Shown here: piece after piece, positions 1 through 7,100 of the stretch
Layout: each line of letters starts with the position of its first letter
How positions within the stretch are numbered: the first letter of the stretch is position 1
Assembly: GCA_017628165.1 (NCBI GenBank)
Contig: JAGBZQ010000099.1
Span: 1-20,536 of the forward strand
Reading direction: 5' to 3'
DNA length: 20,536 nucleotides
Source: Kiritimatiellia bacterium
GTDB taxonomy: Bacteria > Verrucomicrobiota > Kiritimatiellia > RFP12 > UBA1067
The notes under the pieces: generated by a model
What the model was told of the DNA's origin: nothing
Databases searched by the model: none
The model's input: the letters and a program-made list of their open reading frames with translations, nothing else
Program-made: the position numbers and the translations under genes

Positions 1-6
1 GGCCCG

Positions 7-45
7 CCATCCGTAGTCAAACAGCTTGCTGTTTGCGAAGGATGG
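7..45. repeat. Nested inverted repeat just downstream of tmRNA
   Basis: An inner perfect palindrome pairs CAAACAGC (18-25) with GCTGTTTG (28-35) across 2 nt. An outer pair matches CCATCC (7-12) with GGATGG (40-45). The outer arm overlaps the encoded CCA end of tmRNA. It lies where a tmRNA terminator would be expected, but no T-run follows within the window, so rho-independent termination is not shown. It could be an interspersed palindromic element of the genome. I saw no second copy in this window. Confidence 0.6.
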
Positions 46-395
46 TGGAGGTGAGGGGAGTCGAACCCCTGTCCGAAACGGCTTCACCCGAGCATCTACG
101 CGTGTATCTGGCCTTTAATCTCGGAAGGAGTACGCCGACCAAGCGGGCTTATCCCCTTCCATCCGTTCGGTTCGGCACCCTGCAGCGTCCGAGCGGAGAA
201 CCCTGCAGCGTGATCTGCTATATTATGCCTAGGCGCTCAGCAGACATCGGCGCTTCGACATGCGGCCATTACTTAGGCGGCAAGAGCGTAATCGTTGTTG
301 GCAATTACTTTTTTCCCTCGTTTTTTACGTGGCCAACGAGGATCCACGACGCGCAACCCGACTTCGGCACATCCCGTCGAAACCGGATCACCCCC
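43..395 (-). ncRNA. ssrA: Transfer-messenger RNA (tmRNA)
   Basis: Single-piece tmRNA, 353 nt, which with SmpB rescues stalled ribosomes and tags the nascent peptide for proteolysis. The 5' end GGGGGTG (395-389) pairs with CACCTCC (53-47) to form the acceptor stem, followed by A and an encoded CCA (45-43). The T arm (GGTTCGACTCC) and the conserved 5' segment GGTTTCGACGGGATGTGCC are clear. The resume codon GCC begins a nine-residue tag ending in the usual ALAA. A sigma70-type promoter lies just upstream, within the end of priA. Both ends are defined by base pairing; the true 5' end would be made by RNase P. Confidence 0.97.
273..302 (-). other. tmRNA tag reading frame (ANNDYALAA)
   Basis: Reading from GCC at 302 gives A-N-N-D-Y-A-L-A-A followed by TAA (275-273). 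The C-terminal ALAA is the usual degron recognised by ClpXP and related proteases. The tag is one residue shorter than the E. coli ANDENYALAA tag. AAAGTAATT immediately upstream resembles the usual A-rich resume-site determinant. Confidence 0.92.
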
Positions 396-411
396 ATAAA
401 GCATTATTTAT

Positions 412-440
412 ATTATCTCATACGAAGCTGAATGCGTCAA
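412..440 (-). promoter_or_regulatory. Promoter of tmRNA, inside the 3' end of priA
   Basis: The minus strand shows TTGACG (440-435), a 17-nt spacer and GATAAT (417-412). The spacer ends in TGA, giving an extended -10. Predicted transcription start is near 405, about 10 nt before the mature tmRNA 5' end, leaving a short leader for RNase P. The -35 lies within the last codons of priA and the spacer covers its stop codon. Confidence 0.75.
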
Positions 441-2589
441 CATCGAATGAGACTTTAAGCGCCGCCGGTGCAGGCCGCGCCAAAGAAATCCACTTCCAGG
501 CCTGTATCACAGCAGAAACTTTAACGCTCCTTACCACAATCTGCCAGCGGTAATACTCATCAGCCTTTTCTATTGCACTCGGAACCGCATCCCCTACCAC
601 AAGATCCTTGACCTTCTTTAAGGAAGCTGCATACATCTCAGCCCACGACTCCACAAGCGCGGCATCCTTACTCCTTAGGCTTATCACGCACAAATGACTA
701 TACGGCGGAAAGAATGCTGCTTTGCGCTCCTCGAGCTCCTCCTTGGCAAACGAAACGAAATCTCCCGCCGCCGCCGACTTTATCGCACCCGCCGCCGGAT
801 TATACGTCTGAATAATCGCCTCGCCGGGAAGCTCCGCTCTTCCCGCCCTTCCCACAACCTGGGCAATCAGCTGAAACGTCCGCTCAGCCGCACGAAAGTC
901 CGGCATCGAAAGCGACGAATCCGCATTCAGTACCCCCACCAGCGTCACATTTGGAAAATCAAGCCCCTTGGCGATCATTTGCGTTCCGATAAGGATATCG
1001 GCCTCATGCCGACGAAAAGCACCCAGGATGTCATCATGCGAATTTTTCCCGCGCGTAGAATCCGCATCCATTCTCAAAATGCGCGCTCTCTTGAAACAGG
1101 CTTTTAGCGCAGCCTCGGCACGCTGGGTCCCCACGCCCTTATACTCCATCGCGCCACCGCATTCAGGGCAGCGAGCAGGAACAGGAATCCAGCCGCCGCA
1201 AATATGACATCTGCAGCAATTGTCCGCCTTGTGATACGTGTAAGGCATGTCGCATTTTCCGCAAGTGGCCACATATCCACAAAGCGAACACGAAAGCGAT
1301 TTGGAATAACCGCGTCTATTGAGAAACAATATCGTCTGCTCACACCTCTCAAGACGAGAGGCGATTGAATCCATGAGCGTCCCCGAAAAAATCTTTCCGC
1401 CATTCTCGGAATTTGCCATGTCAACCACAAGAACATTCGGGAGCGTCCCCGCCCCCGCCCGGCTCGTCATCGTTGCGCTCGCATATTTGCCGCGTGATAC
1501 ATTCATCCAAGTCTCAAGCGATGGCGTGGCAGATCCGAGAACAACCTTGGCGCCCTCTATGCTTGCTCGCATGACAGCCACATCACGCCCGTGATATCGA
1601 GGCATCTCGTCCTGCTTGTAGCTCGTTTCATGCTCTTCATCAACAATGATAAGCCCTAAATTCTCCACCGGAGCAAAAACAGCACTTCGCGGCCCAATGA
1701 CAACTCTCGCATCGCCACTCCTGATGCGGTGCCATTCATCATACCGCTCACCGTCCGAAAGCGCAGAATGAAGAACGGCAATTCTCTCTCCAAAGCGCGA
1801 AGCGAAGCGCTGCACCGTCTGCGGAGTGAGCGCTATTTCAGGCACCATTACAATTGCGCCACGCCCAGACTCAAGCTCCGCAGCAATGGCTTGAAGATAA
1901 ACCTCCGTCTTGCCGGAGCCCGTCACTCCGTGAAGAAGGAGACACTTGCCTTCCGCCAGTTTTTTTATCTCCTGAAGAGCAGACGCCTGCTCCGCATTAA
2001 GACAGAGCGGCCGCGACGGCAAAACGCGCCGATTGCCCATCGGGTTTCTACGCTTCCGGCGCGGAGCTATCTCGACAAAACCTTTCTTCTCCAATGCCTT
2101 GATGCTCGCAGATGTAGTGCCAAGCTCCTTGCAGAGAAACTGCATCCAACCTCCGTCAAGACGGACTATATTTTCATAAAGCCACTTAAGACGCCCAGTC
2201 AGTCCGTCAAAATCAACAGGTGCTGAAATAGGACTTACAAAAAGCTGTTCCTTCGAACGCGCGCCGGGCTTCACTACAGCCGCCGGAATTGCCGCCTTAA
2301 GAACACTCTCTATGGGCGAAGCGGTGTAAAGCGCGATTGTCTTTACGAGTTTTAGTGTCAGTGGCGAAAAAAACGGAGTCTCGTCTACAATGCCTTCAAC
2401 GGGCTTGATCTTAAATGCAGAATTCTCTGACACTGCGTTATCAAGCTCCATCGCGAAACCCCGAACATGGCGATGCCCAAACGGAACAAGAAGAAGCTGG
2501 CCGACGGCCAGCTTCTTCTGAAACTCTTCCGGCACCGAGTAGGTGAACAGCCGGTCGAGTGATAGGTCTATTGCGACCTTTACAAACAT
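418..2589 (-). CDS. priA: Primosomal protein N' / replication restart helicase PriA
   Basis: PriA is a 3'-5' DExH helicase that reloads the replisome at collapsed forks. At 723 aa it is of normal family length. Visible in order are the N-terminal DNA-binding region (VAIDLSLDRLFTYSVPE), Walker A GVTGSGKTE near residue 225, the DEEH box near 316, and eight paired cysteines forming two zinc sites near 430-480 (CSLCGYVATCGKC, CCRCHICGG, CPECGG). The helicase C-terminal motifs GTQMIAKGLDFPNV and QVVGRAGR follow. I chose ATG at 2589, whose first base is 1 nt after the pseudopilin stop codon; a TTG 12 nt upstream would overlap that gene. No clear Shine-Dalgarno is seen, so translation is probably coupled to the pseudopilin gene. 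The gene's end contains the tmRNA promoter. Confidence 0.97.
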   Translation of the reverse strand: MFVKVAIDLSLDRLFTYSVPEEFQKKLAVGQLLLVPFGHRHVRGFAMELDNAVSENSAFKIKPVEGIVDETPFFSPLTLKLVKTIALYTASPIESVLKAAIPAAVVKPGARSKEQLFVSPISAPVDFDGLTGRLKWLYENIVRLDGGWMQFLCKELGTTSASIKALEKKGFVEIAPRRKRRNPMGNRRVLPSRPLCLNAEQASALQEIKKLAEGKCLLLHGVTGSGKTEVYLQAIAAELESGRGAIVMVPEIALTPQTVQRFASRFGERIAVLHSALSDGERYDEWHRIRSGDARVVIGPRSAVFAPVENLGLIIVDEEHETSYKQDEMPRYHGRDVAVMRASIEGAKVVLGSATPSLETWMNVSRGKYASATMTSRAGAGTLPNVLVVDMANSENGGKIFSGTLMDSIASRLERCEQTILFLNRRGYSKSLSCSLCGYVATCGKCDMPYTYHKADNCCRCHICGGWIPVPARCPECGGAMEYKGVGTQRAEAALKACFKRARILRMDADSTRGKNSHDDILGAFRRHEADILIGTQMIAKGLDFPNVTLVGVLNADSSLSMPDFRAAERTFQLIAQVVGRAGRAELPGEAIIQTYNPAAGAIKSAAAGDFVSFAKEELEERKAAFFPPYSHLCVISLRSKDAALVESWAEMYAASLKKVKDLVVGDAVPSAIEKADEYYRWQIVVRSVKVSAVIQAWKWISLARPAPAALKVSFDVDAFSFV

Positions 2590-2590
2590 A

Positions 2591-3322
2591 TTACGGCTCA
2601 AGATACTTGAGGGTCATACCGTCCGGAATGGTGAAGTTGTTGCCGTTGTACACATCCCTCAAATTGCAGTCCCTGCCCTTGAAGGTGTTGACGGCACCGC
2701 TCTTCGTAACAATGACGATTCCCTTGTTGCCGAAAGGTATGGGGAATTTCTTGCCCATGACGATACGCTCCTTGCTCTTCGTGGACATATCATTCTGCCC
2801 AGAAGTGGCAAAGTTGGCCGTATCACCATTGCGCGAGATGAGAACAGGAAGGAAATCGGGAAGATTGTCGTCCGAAAGACCAGAGACGATCGTCCAGCCA
2901 ACATTCCTCTGCTGAATCTGACCAGGCGCATGAGGAGGGATGCCGGCACCAGAGAGCCAATTGGGCTCATAGCCGTCAATATAGGGATACCACTTATCTG
3001 AAGAAGTCTGATTCTTGATATCAAAGAGCGCCTCGAAATAAAGAGTGGAAGTACCGTACGTATTGCCGGCGATATCCTCAGTGTCATCGCTCTTGCCTTC
3101 AGCCTCCTGAGGCCAGAGAAGCGGCTTGCCCTTGGCTATACGATCGGTATTGGCAGTGATGATGCCTGTCACAACCTTTCTTCCCGCCATACCAAACGAC
3201 TGCATGTTGACACCGGCCAACGCACCGGAAATCGCGGGATACAACACGGCCATCAAAATGCCCAAAATACCGATAACGACGAGAAGCTCAACGAGCGTGA
3301 ATCCTTTAGATGCTTTTTTCAT
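2591..3322 (-). CDS. Type IV pilin-like / type II secretion pseudopilin with prepilin leader
   Basis: This 243-aa protein begins with a basic leader MKKASKG, then FTLVELLVVIGILGILMAVL, the classic prepilin peptidase site: cleavage after Gly7, Phe8 as the methylated residue, Glu at mature position +5. A single N-terminal hydrophobic helix is followed by a roughly 200-residue globular domain I do not recognise (segments WYPYIDGYEPNW and GWTIVSGL). The mature protein should sit in the inner membrane and be able to assemble into a pilus-like fibre or pseudopilus. No assembly ATPase, platform protein, secretin or prepilin peptidase is present here. It has a strong AGGAGG 8 nt before ATG and its own promoter inside the end of pgsA. 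Such stand-alone pseudopilins are common in PVC bacteria. The leader call is certain; the role is not. Confidence 0.88.
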   Translation of the reverse strand: MKKASKGFTLVELLVVIGILGILMAVLYPAISGALAGVNMQSFGMAGRKVVTGIITANTDRIAKGKPLLWPQEAEGKSDDTEDIAGNTYGTSTLYFEALFDIKNQTSSDKWYPYIDGYEPNWLSGAGIPPHAPGQIQQRNVGWTIVSGLSDDNLPDFLPVLISRNGDTANFATSGQNDMSTKSKERIVMGKKFPIPFGNKGIVIVTKSGAVNTFKGRDCNLRDVYNGNNFTIPDGMTLKYLEP

Positions 3323-3352
3323 AGTAGAAACCTCCTTTTTTTATTTCAAAGT

Positions 3353-3381
3353 ATTATCGCAAATTTATTAAATTCGTTCAA
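3353..3381 (-). promoter_or_regulatory. Promoter of the pseudopilin gene (and priA)
   Basis: TTGAAC (3381-3376), a 17-nt spacer ending in TGC, and GATAAT (3358-3353) form a good sigma70-type extended -10 promoter. The predicted start near 3346 leaves a leader of about 24 nt carrying the strong Shine-Dalgarno at 3335-3331. The -35 and most of the spacer lie within the last codons of pgsA. Confidence 0.7.
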
Positions 3382-4000
3382 GTGCCTTTTTAAGATAAGG
3401 CAAATAAGCCTTTGTATAAGTATAGGAACTGACAATATTAAGCGCAATCATTGCGCCCTCCACCGCATAACAACTCCACAGCATATAATCCCTTGCAGAA
3501 GCGAAAACCGGCAAATCGTGGAAGGCCACGTAAGCATACACCCAGCCGGCGGCGGGGAATGACAGAGCGGTTCTCACTTTCCCGAGCCACATTGCCGCGC
3601 CGTCCGCTCCGTAGAGAGAGCCGACAGACCTGAGAAAAGTGACCCATAAATCGCGAAGGATATAAAGAATGGCGAAGAGCAGCATTATAAATGAATGTAT
3701 ACGCTCACCCTCTCCCTGATTAAGCAGCAACCAAGATAGCGCAGGGAATGCAACCACATAAAACACCTTGTCCATCAGGGGATCGGCCATCTTCCCAAGA
3801 GAGCTTACCACATTCCACTTGCGGGCAAGCATCCCGTCAAGCGCATCTGTGATCCCAGAAAGAAACATGCAGAGTGCCGCGACAACGACAAGCCAAATCG
3901 AAGGATTGAAATCCTCGACAACGGCCAGCACAAGCCATGCCACAATCAAAGGCACGCGCGAGAAAGTTAGCAAATTCACTATAACAGATTTCGAGCTCAA
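3368..4000 (-). CDS. pgsA: CDP-alcohol phosphatidyltransferase, probably phosphatidylglycerophosphate synthase PgsA
   Basis: This integral membrane enzyme of phospholipid synthesis transfers a phosphatidyl group from CDP-diacylglycerol to an alcohol, in PgsA glycerol-3-phosphate. The family signature D-x2-D-G-x2-A-R-x8-G-x3-D-x3-D is complete: D52, D55, G56, A59, R60, G69, D73 and D77. Several hydrophobic segments flank it, and 210 aa is typical for PgsA. The N-terminus NLLTFSRVPLIVAWL resembles PgsA starts. The start is TTG at 4000, overlapping the TGA of the zinc-ribbon gene (TTGA), which implies translational coupling; a GTG seven codons in is an alternative. Substrate cannot be proven from sequence: other CDP-alcohol transferases share the motif. 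Confidence 0.88.
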   Translation of the reverse strand: MSSKSVIVNLLTFSRVPLIVAWLVLAVVEDFNPSIWLVVVAALCMFLSGITDALDGMLARKWNVVSSLGKMADPLMDKVFYVVAFPALSWLLLNQGEGERIHSFIMLLFAILYILRDLWVTFLRSVGSLYGADGAAMWLGKVRTALSFPAAGWVYAYVAFHDLPVFASARDYMLWSCYAVEGAMIALNIVSSYTYTKAYLPYLKKALERI

Positions 4001-4362
4001 TGTTCACCCAACCCTTCTGCAATGGCTTCCTGCATGACGGACAATGTTTCCTGAAGCTGAATCAAACGCGTCCTCAGCCTTTGAATCTCAAGCTCTGCCT
4101 TCTGGTAGTTACGGCGCGTGGCGAACAGCTGCTTGAGAATCTCGCCAGGATCAAGATCAAGATCAGCGAGCTGCATTCCGTCTGGAATCGGAACCAACAC
4201 ATGCGAGCCGCAGAAAGAACATTCAATCTCAAGCCCGGCGCCGCGATAGTCAATAACAAGCTGCTTTCCGCAATTCGGACAATCAAATGAAATATCCGTA
4301 TCGCGAATCTCCACGGGCTCGGCCTCGGCCGCAACCTGATTATTTTGTATGTCATCTGCCAT
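3997..4362 (-). CDS. Small zinc-ribbon protein with C-terminal coiled coil, function unknown
   Basis: This 121-aa protein has an acidic N-terminus, a four-cysteine zinc ribbon (CPNCG at 28-32 and CSFCG at 48-52) and a heptad-rich C-terminal helix (about 82-115, QKAELEIQRLRTRLIQLQETL) likely to form a coiled coil. It has no signal peptide or membrane segment, so it is probably cytoplasmic. ATG at 4362 is preferred over upstream in-frame starts because GAAGGG sits about 10 nt before it and longer versions would run into the rplT terminator. It is the first gene of a two-gene unit with pgsA, overlapping it by 4 nt. I do not recognise a characterised family; the ribbon could bind nucleic acid or protein. 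Confidence 0.8.
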   Translation of the reverse strand: MADDIQNNQVAAEAEPVEIRDTDISFDCPNCGKQLVIDYRGAGLEIECSFCGSHVLVPIPDGMQLADLDLDPGEILKQLFATRRNYQKAELEIQRLRTRLIQLQETLSVMQEAIAEGLGEH

Positions 4363-4386
4363 ATCAACACATCCCTTCTTGCTAAA

Positions 4387-4415
4387 AGTATATAAAAAAA
4401 AACGCTCCGGCGCAA
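4387..4415 (-). promoter_or_regulatory. Promoter of the zinc-ribbon/pgsA unit, embedded in the rplT terminator
   Basis: TTGCGC (4415-4410), a 17-nt spacer and TATACT (4392-4387). The -35 lies in the terminator loop, the spacer covers its second stem arm and T-run, and the -10 follows directly. The predicted start near 4380 is about 18 nt before the zinc-ribbon ATG. The -35 matches consensus in only three positions. Confidence 0.55.
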
Positions 4416-4424
4416 GTCCGGAGC
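4394..4424 (-). terminator. Rho-independent terminator of rpmI-rplT
   Basis: On the minus strand a 7-bp stem GCTCCGG/CCGGAGC (4424-4418 with 4410-4404) with a 7-nt loop is followed, after one C, by nine consecutive T (4402-4394). It begins 26 nt after the rplT stop codon and has the canonical form. Confidence 0.9.
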
Positions 4425-4449
4425 ATTTTTCATTTTTCGACACGGATGA

Positions 4450-4797
4450 TTAAGCGTTCTTGGCAATCTCGACGAGAGTCTTGAAGCCGGCAGGATCGTT
4501 GATGGCGATCTCGCTAATCATCTTGCGGTTGAGAGTAACGCCGGCCTTGATAAGCCCGGCGACGAACTTAGAGTAGCTCAAACCCTCAGCGCGCGAAGCG
4601 GCGTTGATACGAGCAATCCAGAGCTGACGGAAGTCACGCTTCTTGAGTTTGCGGTGCTCAGTGGAAAGGCGCATTGCGCGATCAACAGCCTCCGTAGCAG
4701 TACGGAAAAGCTTGGAGCGCGCTCCATAGAAACCCTTGGTAAGTTCCAGGCGGCGGCGACGACGCTCGCGGGAAGCAGGTGCATTTGTAACTCGCAT
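4450..4797 (-). CDS. rplT: Large ribosomal subunit protein bL20
   Basis: This 115-aa protein is essential for early assembly of the 50S subunit, binding 23S rRNA. The very basic N-terminal helix (RERRRRRLELTKGFYG) and the globular C-terminal segments RQLWIARINAASR and LNRKMISEIAINDP are diagnostic, and the length is normal. GGAGGT precedes ATG. It lies 15 nt after rpmI and is followed by a strong terminator. In other bacteria L20 represses its own operon by binding the mRNA leader; see the leader hairpin upstream of rpmI. Confidence 0.98.
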   Translation of the reverse strand: MRVTNAPASRERRRRRLELTKGFYGARSKLFRTATEAVDRAMRLSTEHRKLKKRDFRQLWIARINAASRAEGLSYSKFVAGLIKAGVTLNRKMISEIAINDPAGFKTLVEIAKNA

Positions 4798-4812
4798 TGT
4801 CTATTACCTCCT

Positions 4813-5007
4813 TCAATCCTGAAGCATACGCTTCATCGTCTTGGTGACGCCCTGATCGGTCACCGTAATACCGCGCAGATTACGCTTGCGCGCCCTGGGT
4901 TTATAGCCATTGAGGTGAGCCTTGCCGCCCTGAGAGCGCATGACTTTACCCGTGGCCGACGTTTTCATGCGCTTGACGGCGCACTTCTTTGTTTTCATCT
5001 TAGGCAT
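4813..5007 (-). CDS. rpmI: Large ribosomal subunit protein bL35
   Basis: A 64-aa, very basic protein with the family pattern MPKMKTKKCAVKRMKTSATGK at the start and HLNGYKPRARKRNLRG in the middle. It is a 50S structural component. AAGGAA lies 7 nt before ATG. It heads a two-gene operon with rplT. In many bacteria infC (IF3) precedes this pair; here the preceding gene is an RluA-family pseudouridine synthase and the operon has its own promoter. Confidence 0.97.
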   Translation of the reverse strand: MPKMKTKKCAVKRMKTSATGKVMRSQGGKAHLNGYKPRARKRNLRGITVTDQGVTKTMKRMLQD

Positions 5008-5052
5008 TTTTTGATTCCTTAATTAGGACTTTTACCTTATCTTCCTTACCGG

Positions 5053-5076
5053 TCGGGCAGTCGGTTTATAGCCCGA
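5053..5076 (-). promoter_or_regulatory. Hairpin in the rpmI leader, possible L20 autoregulatory element
   Basis: The leader of roughly 80 nt between the promoter and rpmI contains a 6-bp stem TCGGGC/GCCCGA (5076-5071 with 5058-5053) and an ACCGACTGCCCGACCGG stretch allowing alternative pairings. L20 represses its operon through leader RNA in Bacillus and E. coli. The assignment here is only by position; I cannot match it to a known leader family by eye. Confidence 0.35.
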
Positions 5077-5096
5077 TCCAGACGGAATTGGGCGAT

Positions 5097-5126
5097 AGTA
5101 TACACTTTTAACGGCGAAAAAGTCAA
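5097..5126 (-). promoter_or_regulatory. Promoter of rpmI-rplT
   Basis: TTGACT (5126-5121), an 18-nt spacer and TATACT (5102-5097). Both hexamers match the sigma70 consensus at five of six positions. It starts 1 nt after the stop codon of the upstream gene; predicted transcription start is near 5090. Confidence 0.8.
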
Positions 5127-5127
5127 G

Positions 5128-5823
5128 TCATGAGGCGTAAATAATATCATCTGGCGGCATTGCCGCAAACACCATCCTCTTGCCGCTTGCCGGATGATTA
5201 AAGGAAAGTTCAACCGCATGAAGGAGCATGCGCGAAGGACGAGGCCTTAAACGCAAATCCTTCTCTCTATTCCCATAGATGGCGTCTCCGACAATCGGAA
5301 CGCCCAAATACTGGGAATGGACACGAATCTGATGAGTCCGACCCGTTTCGATCTTAAATTCCACAAGGCTCACGCTCCCCTTGCGCGCAAGAACCTGCCA
5401 ATTTGTTATGGCGCGTTTCCCGTCTGGAACATCTGCCGCCATACGCTTGGAATCCCATGGTTTCCTGCCTATTAGCGTCTCAAGACGCCCGCTCTTAACA
5501 TTCGGAGATCCATGAAGAACCGCCAAGTACGTCTTGGCCACATCCGCATGGCTCTCGAATGCCTTGCGAAGCGCCATATAAGCGCGGCGCGTCTTTGCAA
5601 AAACCATAACGCCGCTCGTTTCCATATCGAGGCGGTGCACAACTCCCGGACGCTCGCGGCTACCCGCCTCCATCATGGACGGACGGCGTTTTGCAAGCGC
5701 ATCCGCAAGCGAAAGCCCATTGTGACCAGGTGCGGCGTGAACAATCATCCCAGCAGGCTTGTTCACAACCACGATTTCAGCATCTTCAAAAAGAATTTCT
5801 ATATCCGCCGGCGACAAGGCCAT
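5128..5823 (-). CDS. RluA-family RNA pseudouridine synthase, no S4 domain
   Basis: This 231-aa protein isomerises uridine to pseudouridine in rRNA or tRNA. The catalytic motif HRLDMETSG (residues 63-71, Asp66) and the downstream GRTHQIRVHSQYLGVPIVGD block define the RluA/RluC/RluD family. It has no N-terminal S4 RNA-binding domain and its length is like RluA or TruC rather than RluD. ATG at 5823 is preferred because earlier in-frame starts lie inside the preceding permease gene, whose stop is 5 nt upstream. The downstream segment MLLHAVELSFNHPASGK is also typical. The target nucleotide cannot be deduced. Confidence 0.92.
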   Translation of the reverse strand: MALSPADIEILFEDAEIVVVNKPAGMIVHAAPGHNGLSLADALAKRRPSMMEAGSRERPGVVHRLDMETSGVMVFAKTRRAYMALRKAFESHADVAKTYLAVLHGSPNVKSGRLETLIGRKPWDSKRMAADVPDGKRAITNWQVLARKGSVSLVEFKIETGRTHQIRVHSQYLGVPIVGDAIYGNREKDLRLRPRPSRMLLHAVELSFNHPASGKRMVFAAMPPDDIIYAS

Positions 5824-5828
5824 AACGA

Positions 5829-7100
5829 TCAAGGCTTCAACCTGAATTTTACAAGTGCCGCGATCGCCCCCATGACGGGAATTGTGGCGGCAAGGCTGTG
5901 CGCCATAGCTCTGCCGATCAAGCACTTAACTTCAAGCGCATACGCAGAAACCACGTACATTACAAAAAGAACGGCGAACATCCCAAGCAGCATCAATGTG
6001 GCCTTGAGCGAATTGCGGAAAAAGTAGACTCCAAGCGCCAAAAAGAGAATCGGAGGCACTGCCGCTGCGGGAACAGGGGGCATAAGCTCCGTCTTGGCGA
6101 GGACCATGCATCCTACGCTAAAGCCATGATATGCAAAAAACATCCCGATCGCACCTAGAATTCCCGCGAAAACAGACTGGCGCCCCGATGAAATTCCGGC
6201 CGGAATCGAAAGAAGCGTTATTATGATACAGGCAAGAGGCGAGAAAATCTGCGACCAAGCATCATATTTAAGCGAACTGCGCGAAGTTTCCGTCAAATCC
6301 TTATTGGTCCTGATGTAGCGCAGCTTTCCGCGCACGGAAATAAGCTTCGGATCGCAGTTCTGCATCTGAATATCGATGGGACGCTCGCTAAACTCTGGAA
6401 AAACCCTCAAAGACAGCGCGTCCAACCCCGGCGCTTGCGATGCCATAGGACGGGTGTTAATGTCGTAATGCTTCACCTCGGGATTCGTAAACCACCATTC
6501 TCCATCGAGATACTCCGCCTTCTGCGCCGATATGCTCATTTTGCGCGAGCCGTCGGGGCGGTCTAAGACCACAAAAACATCATCAAGCCTGCTATAATCG
6601 CGGTTCGCTCCGCCTTTCACCGTCCATGTTCTGTTGGCTGAGGTGTTGCGGAAGGAAAATCCCGTCTCATATTCAGCTTTAGCTGAATCGAATTTCTCCG
6701 ATTTCATACGCTTGGCCCACTGTGCGTACTGCGGCATATAGGACTCACTCACCCATACCACAAAAACACCCATAAACAGCCCCACAAAGAGAAGCGGCTT
6801 TACAATCGTAAGAAGCCCGATTCCGCTTGCGCGCATAGCCGTAAGCTCGCTGTGCCGGCAGAAATTCCACATCGTGTAAAGCGTCGCAAGCATCATCGCC
6901 GCCGATGCCAGGTAATGGAAGAACGGCGAAAGATAACCTGCAAAATACATAACACAATCAACGAAAGGCATATCGGCATCGACGATCCTTGCAAACGAAC
7001 CGAAAAGCTCGAAGAGCACATAGATCGCGATGAAGCCAGTCAAGCAGTAGAAAAGAGGGATCAGGAACTCCCTTAAGACATAGCGGGTCAATATCAACAT
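5829..7100 (-). CDS. LptF/LptG (YjgP/YjgQ) family LPS-export permease
   Basis: The family forms the inner-membrane LptB2FG ABC transporter that extracts LPS for delivery to the outer membrane. The 423-aa protein starts LTRYVLREFLIPLFYCLTGF, as YjgP/YjgQ members do, with about three N-terminal helices, a periplasmic jellyroll region (about 130-270) and three further helices beginning with DAWSQIFSPLACIIITLLSIPAG. After the usual last helix there is an extra hydrophobic stretch of about 60 residues (MLLGMFAVLFVMYVVSAYA, then AATIPVMGAIAALV), making it longer than the usual 360 aa or so. Its ATG overlaps the pyrD stop (TGATG), with GGAGGG before it. A partner LptF/G is not in the window, so F and G cannot be distinguished. 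Confidence 0.9.
   Translation of the reverse strand: MLILTRYVLREFLIPLFYCLTGFIAIYVLFELFGSFARIVDADMPFVDCVMYFAGYLSPFFHYLASAAMMLATLYTMWNFCRHSELTAMRASGIGLLTIVKPLLFVGLFMGVFVVWVSESYMPQYAQWAKRMKSEKFDSAKAEYETGFSFRNTSANRTWTVKGGANRDYSRLDDVFVVLDRPDGSRKMSISAQKAEYLDGEWWFTNPEVKHYDINTRPMASQAPGLDALSLRVFPEFSERPIDIQMQNCDPKLISVRGKLRYIRTNKDLTETSRSSLKYDAWSQIFSPLACIIITLLSIPAGISSGRQSVFAGILGAIGMFFAYHGFSVGCMVLAKTELMPPVPAAAVPPILFLALGVYFFRNSLKATLMLLGMFAVLFVMYVVSAYALEVKCLIGRAMAHSLAATIPVMGAIAALVKFRLKP

Noticed and set aside
33..431. A 132-codon open frame on the plus strand at the left end
   Set aside because: It is antisense to tmRNA; a frame starting RRMVEVRGVEPLSE is the usual spurious protein predicted opposite a tmRNA or tRNA 3' end.
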